From Gonatopus flavifemur (lineage: Eukaryota; Arthropoda; Insecta; Hymenoptera; Dryinidae): a stretch of DNA of 64,000 bases. The position numbers and the translations under genes were made by a program. The DNA lies in assembly GCA_018340375.1 (NCBI GenBank), contig JAFFJZ010000012.1, positions 7,440,001 through 7,504,000 of the forward strand. Direction: 5' to 3'. The notes under the pieces are model-generated. The model had not been told where the DNA came from, did not search any database, and saw only the letters and a program-made list of their open reading frames with translations. The number at the start of each line of letters is the position of its first letter. Within the stretch, counting starts at the first letter, position 1. Below, piece after piece: positions 59,220-64,000 of the stretch.

Positions 59220-60639
59220 GTTACATACAAAATTTGTATTTATATATTTAAAAAAATATCACTTTTGGCCGGGGAAAAAAATTTTTCGTCCAAATTTATC
59301 TTCACGAACATTCTATTACGATTTGTGCTAATCCATTTGTGAAGAAAAGGCGATTTCAAGTTCCAATGTTGCGAAGTTGTCTTAGCGAGATTCGAGGGTC
59401 CTGCGAGTAGGAATCAAAGCCTTTGTCACATCAGCTGATCTCCAAGATGACAATTGAGTACTCAAATTGCCATATGTTGTAATCCTCGACTACGTTTAGA
59501 GTTTACGATGAAAATACATTCAAGAGAAACATAAAATTGTGCATATTGAATGGATGAATTAGGATTTGAATCACAGGAATTTTTTCAGAAACGAATAAAA
59601 CTTTTCAATTTTGTTTTTTTTTTAATTAAACGCATGTGAAATTTGTTGCTTAATCAAAAATTGGAATTAATTTTTGTGTTTGTGAATTCAAGAAAAACTT
59701 GATCAAAAAAGGGTTAGCAGAAAAATGTATATCACTTGGATATCATTTTTAACCACCTCCCGTAATGGTTTATAATTAATTTCTCAAGGGAATAATTATA
59801 TTGTTTTATATGTTCAAAATATATAGCTGTTTTGACAATGAATGGATTTTGTTACGACAATTTGTTTTGTTAATTCAGTGATACTCATTGTTCTCGCTGC
59901 TTAATTTTGTTTCGTCAAATCAGCAATATGTATTGTGAGTTGAAATGGCAACTCATATTGTCATTTTAACCAGTGATTTTCAGCAATACAATTCTTGTTA
60001 CTGAAACAATGTGCTGTTGCTGTAAGAGCAACAAATTATTGTATAACCAGCAATGAAATGTTAATTATTCTTATATTGCTGGTTCTACCATACACATTTT
60101 TTTCCGTGCAGCGACATTGTTCTTCGTAAAATACGGAAAAATTTCAGTACAACAGAGATTTCCCTGTACGTGGACGGAAAAATTCATTATGAACCGAAGT
60201 TTTCCAGTTCCATGGTACCGGAAAATTACAATTTTTTTTAACAGTGTACAACGGATGTACTCAGAAGAATGCTAGCGTACTTAGGTGGATAATAATTAAT
60301 ATAGTAATAATATATATAATAAAATAATACAAGAAAAATATAATTCGGTCGGGGAATTAAAAAATAGAATACCGTACAGACCTATGACTGATTGAAAGTA
60401 TATTTTTTGTCAGGTGGATGAATTGAATCTTCAATTATACAGCCAGGATGCATATCTGGAGTGTTCGTATGAACGTACTGGTGAAAATATTGGAAACAAA
60501 AGACATACCTTACAAAAATTGAGTTATTCAACAAATTTGATTTTTGGGTGTAATTATAAAAATCTTGGAGCGGAATTCCCTGACCTTGCAATGAGTTTCC
60601 CTGACTTTTCCCTGATTTCCCTGACTTCCCTGACCTGTC
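59220..60639. other. no supported gene
   Basis: AT-rich sequence with a diverged inverted relative of the 33955-34060 tRNA-like stretch (about 59395-59462), a ttttttccgtgca end at about 60110 and an aattttttttaacagtgta end near 60245. Nothing coding. Confidence 0.4.
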
Positions 60640-61110
60640 GCAACCCTGATTTCACAAGCCGAAAAACCAGTCACAATCCGACGGAAAGTACCCTCGAATA
60701 TTTCATCCAAGCGGTATTTTACAGTATGGAAAACCGGTAGAAACCGGACAAAATATTTTTTGATTGATCTCACTCGGATTTCACAGGCTGAAAAACCAGT
60801 CACTATCCGCCCGAAAAAATCATCGGGTATTTCATGCAGTTTCTATTTGATTCACACAGCATGTCAAACCGGAGAAAAACTATCACAAAATATTTTGTCA
60901 GTATCGTCTGGAATTGTACGGGACAAAAACCGACTAAGAACCTGACAAAACCTGATGACAAATTTTTTTTATCTGGATTTGTCGGAAATATCAAGCAAGT
61001 GCCGAGCCCGTCAGAGGCGGCTGAAATATATTTTGTCAGTATCGTCTGGAGTTGTACGGGACAAAAACCGACTGGGAACCTGACAAAAAATTTTTCGTCT
61101 GGAACTGTCG
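60640..61110. repeat. tandem subterminal units, second cluster
   Basis: Units equivalent to those at 54540-54805 occur at about 60650-60770. A related shorter unit follows (aaatattttgtcagtatcgtctgg, ttgtacgggacaaaaaccgact, aacctgacaaaa) in two copies at 60890-60985 and 61025-61110. A 179-codon ORF (60834-61373) runs through these repeats and is not credible as a gene. Confidence 0.75.
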
Positions 61111-62733
61111 GACATTTGGAGTACGTTCAGGGTTTTGGTATCGATACTGAAAAATTTGACTCGATCGATATTTGTTTGAAAATTGGTAAAAGGTTGTCGA
61201 GAAGAGTTTTTGTATACAGCAAGACACCCGTGGAATATCATTGGTTACTCTTTGATGAATATCTTATGATATTTGAACGGTTATTTGGAGACTGGGTCGA
61301 AACTGGTTCTTATTATTTCATTGATCAACACTTTCAAATCAAGAACAAAAAATACACATCATGTCATGAATGATCAAGTCACGGAAATAACTTCGACCAT
61401 CAAATCCTATTGACGACTGATGATAAAAAGAAATCAAAAAGCTCCATGAATTTAATTTTAGAATACTCCCAATTCTATTAAACGCCTGCATTGGGGAAGT
61501 GGATTACAAATTTTTCATCGATTGTGAAATTCTGTGTATAAAACAACACGATCCGTATGATACAGAACATCAAGTTTGAATTTTCAGTCTCGATAGCTAT
61601 TTTTATTCAATTCTTTGGCATGGATATTTTTGCTTGCATAAATCGAGAACCAAAATTTCTTAGTGTCGAAAACAAGTTTGAAGATTTCCAAGAACAAACT
61701 GATAGGAGAAATATTTAAATATGCTGTGCTCGTTGATTCCAAATTTTTTAATAGGAATTCCAGTTTTCGCGTTTATAATTTTTCCAGCAGCACTCAGGGG
61801 TTCTGAAAACGTTTCCCAAACTACTCCCAAACTTTTTTGGGAGATTTTTTCACAATATATTCAAAGATTACTCGATAAAATGATGGTTGTTTGAAAAGGG
61901 AGAAACAGAATGTCCAAGTCCGGCTCTGCACAGAACGATTAATACTCGACTTCTGAGTGTGAATGGAGTGAGCGTATGTCATGTAAAATGTCTTCAAAAT
62001 GAGCGAAGCGAAACGATTATGGATGATATTCAAGCTGGTAAGAGTGCACTGATTTCATAATACATCTTTACTATGGTCAACTTTTGAACGTGATAGAAAA
62101 TATATAATAAAACAGGTTTTGTAATCAATTTTCCAGCCGTTTCTATCGAATGCAAAGATTTTGTTGCACTTCAAGGTGCCTCCCGACAATTATTTTGGTT
62201 CAGATTTTGAGATAATCGTTTCCGCTAACTCAGATGACTCTTTGGAAAAAAACCGCGGAAATTCGCAACTTTTCGAAATTTTTACACTTACAACTCTGTT
62301 GTAGAATATGCAAATTCTTAAAAAAAAAACGTTGGAAATGCTACTTGTCAACGAACCCCATGGTTTGCTGCATGGGATCAATTGTCAGATGATGCTAATG
62401 TGTCAGCTGAAGAAAAGCATTGGCACTCGTCAAATGCTGCTCAATATTTTCTATATATAAATATTGATTTAATCAATATGTAAAACCAGAATGAATGTTT
62501 TGTGATTTTTCTCACAAAATGTACTCTCAAATGACTGGATGACATTGTCATAGGTACATAACATGATTTGAAACAGTTCAATTATATAAATAATTTTGGC
62601 CAGCTGGATTAATCAAATACCCATATGGGCGTTACATAATTTAAAAATCTACATGGAACGTCTTATAAAACCCATTTTGGCTTTCATCGCATTTCAAGGT
62701 ACAATGTAGTAAAATTATGAAATAATTATTTGT
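61110..62733. other. no supported gene
   Basis: Unique AT-rich sequence. ORFs below 75 codons only. No terminal repeats recognised. Confidence 0.4.
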
Positions 62734-63081
62734 ATCCCCCATCACTCGCATTACATTGAAACTAATATTATTCTCAATATCACTTCAAATGATATTGAAA
62801 TTAATAATAGAAAAATCGGTATGGGAAAACAAACATCACTTCAATGTTCCTCATATTTTCTCACCGAATAGAACCCCATCGGAAATATTTTTATTCGAAA
62901 TTTGGGAAAACTTATTTTTCATCTATCTGTGTATTTACAAAAATATGATTCCGCATCATTTGATTCATGCAATGATTAGTGAGTCAAAATCTCCATTGAC
63001 CCTCTGTTACTTGTGCTAAAAATCACATAGAACAAATAAAAATCCCGCTCTTGTCACGAAATTGGGAGAAAAAATTCTTCC

Positions 63082-63438
63082 TTACATCTCTCCACGAATT
63101 GAAATCAAACTCGCGGAAGGAATTACCGCGGAGTCGTTACTGAAACGTGGTGTAGGTTCCATTGCAATCGGATAACCAAAAACAGAGAGACCAGTGGTCG
63201 CAAAATCACAATTTTTCAAACAATATTCCGCAATATTTTCGAAATGCGTTATCCGATCGATACCAAAATCAATAGGCCTCGAATCCTCTCCAAAACAAAC
63301 ATATGGGAAAAAAATTATTCCAATCGATGCATTCTGATGACAGTTATCGTGCGCCGAAGAATCGGGTACGCGCGCGCGCACACACACACACACACTTTTG
63401 GGAATCGAACTTTTTCGAAGTTTTGAAACGTTTGACAA
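63082..63438 (-). CDS. 118-codon open frame inside the TIR element, unidentified
   Basis: After the low-complexity Cys-Val/Arg-Ala section encoded by the CA/CG repeat, the frame reads like protein: SIGIIFFPYVCFGEDSRPID, NIAEYCLKNCDFATTGL, FGYPIAMEPTPRF and ends at TAA after RGEM. A gat|gtaagg donor-like site overlaps the stop, and a catcag acceptor-like site precedes NASIG, so it could be one internal exon. No family recognised. It lies between the element's inverted ends and may be a relic of the element's own gene or chance. Confidence 0.25.
   Translation of the reverse strand: MSNVSKLRKSSIPKSVCVCVRARVPDSSAHDNCHQNASIGIIFFPYVCFGEDSRPIDFGIDRITHFENIAEYCLKNCDFATTGLSVFGYPIAMEPTPRFSNDSAVIPSASLISIRGEM
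63368..63395. repeat. (CG)n(CA)n microsatellite
   Basis: gcgcgcgcgc is followed directly by cacacacacacacacacac. Simple sequence. Confidence 0.9.
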
Positions 63439-63770
63439 AGGCGGAATATCCCCTCCTGCATATTGGAAGGAACATGGAAATGAAAATCATTTCAATCGAA
63501 TCGTAATAAATAATCAGCTATTTTCAATATCCATAATATTACTGAAAATAGTGTTAAAAATTATATCATTTTCAATATCATTGAGAATAGTCAATTGTTA
63601 TTCTCAACATCACTTAAAATAATATTGATCTGAATATGACGCGAGTAATGGAGGGTTAAAATGAGTATACATACGACAGTTCAGCACAGTTCCAACTGCA
63701 TGAATTAAAGGATAAATAAAAAAATAATACAAATATTTGGATCCAAGTATTCGTATGCACATTAACAAAA

Positions 63771-63965
63771 TTATTTAGGACACAAAATTGAGTCGTCCTG
63801 GTCGGACGTTATCTCAGCTTGAGCGATGAGTGCTTCTTTGTAATCCCCGTCCCTAGAGATCTTCTCTGGACCTTTGAGAGCTTTGGACCGGATAAATTCT
63901 TTCACCACGGCAGGTTCCACATACGACATCGTCAAACGACAGCCCCACGTTAAAAGAGCCAGAGG
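63771..63965 (-). CDS. terminal coding exon of an unidentified gene
   Basis: On the - strand an acceptor (atcgatttcattttag) precedes 64 open codons ending in TAA at 63771-63773, exactly 195 bases, so the frame is open to the splice site. The peptide starts PLALLTWGCRLTMSYVEPAV, includes FIRSKALKGPEKISRDGDYK, and ends with the acidic stretch TSDQDDSILCPK. Its codon use and mixed composition look coding, in contrast to the shadows around it. The first ten residues are hydrophobic, perhaps the end of a membrane segment with a cytosolic tail. I do not recognise the family. The rest of the gene lies beyond 64000. It converges on the Syx1A gene at the other side of the window. Confidence 0.65.
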   Translation of the reverse strand, partial: PLALLTWGCRLTMSYVEPAVVKEFIRSKALKGPEKISRDGDYKEALIAQAEITSDQDDSILCPK

Positions 63966-64000
63966 CTAAAATGAAATCGATACACAGATCATTATTTGGA

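Larger units (their letters stand above)
62734..63656. mobile_element. 920-bp element with CCCYCCATYACTCGC ends
   Basis: Left tatcccccatcactcgcattac and right gacgcgagtaatggagggtta are inverse. The inversion continues for about 60 bases through taatattattctcaatatcac / tcaacatcacttaaaataatatt. It contains an open frame on the - strand (63082-63438) and a (CG)n(CA)n tract. Confidence 0.65.

Noticed and set aside
60834..61373. 179-codon ORF on the + strand
   Set aside because: It crosses tandem repeat units with repeated peptide blocks (SIVWNCTGQKPT); open by repeat composition, no known domain.
1..64000. CRISPR arrays, bacterial operons, rRNA genes
   Set aside because: Nothing of the kind; spliced exons and MITEs show a eukaryotic genome, and repeats are inverted elements, not spaced direct repeats.

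Overview
The window is eukaryotic and reads as AT-rich insect nuclear DNA, most likely hymenopteran. That assignment is inferred from three things: a split gene with an insect-like syntaxin-1A membrane anchor, the density of small inverted-repeat transposons, and the absence of any prokaryotic operon layout. No long intact cellular gene lies inside it.

Left part (1-14.3 kb, + strand). This is the 3' end of a Syntaxin-1A (Syx1A)-type t-SNARE gene whose body lies upstream of the window. Three separate exons (722-808, 2982-3059, 13963-14043) each follow a good 3' splice site, start in the same phase with a Lys codon, encode one hydrophobic membrane anchor with a Cys at residue 8, and end in a stop. 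They look like mutually exclusive last exons that swap the C-terminal anchor of the same SNARE. The introns between them hold MITEs, foldback elements and a tRNA-like SINE.

Middle (14.3-37.6 kb). This is a dense, nested transposon graveyard. A 6.0-kb hAT-like element (19310-25330) has unusually long terminal inverted repeats. Each repeat carries a TATA-containing promoter-like segment and the start of a small secreted-peptide ORF; the left copy is open (19519-19704) and the right copy has lost its start codon. A 3.7-kb element (26507-30251) has 12-bp termini, a TTA target duplication and long degenerate subterminal repeats. It carries a Cys-rich protein family I cannot assign, here broken by two frameshifts, plus an inverted fragment of the same gene. 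A 1.9-kb TTAA-flanked piggyBac-type element (34569-36488) contains two younger insertions.

Right part. 38-44.9 kb is mostly unique, repeat-poor DNA with a strong splice acceptor near 42191, microsatellites and several AATAAA signals. It could be a long 3' UTR or non-coding transcript, but no coding gene is evident. 44.9-61 kb is again nested foldback elements: a 1.34-kb palindrome, a second member of the hAT-like family interrupted by a CCCTGGT element, hAT MITEs with exact 8-bp duplications, and tandem subterminal repeats. The last 200 bases contain a well-formed terminal coding exon of another gene on the - strand (63771-63965). So the window spans the interval between two apparently convergent genes, Syx1A (+) and an unidentified gene (-), filled by non-autonomous DNA transposons.

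All repeat boundaries were read by eye. Those given with a target-site duplication are exact; the others are approximate to about 10-30 bases.
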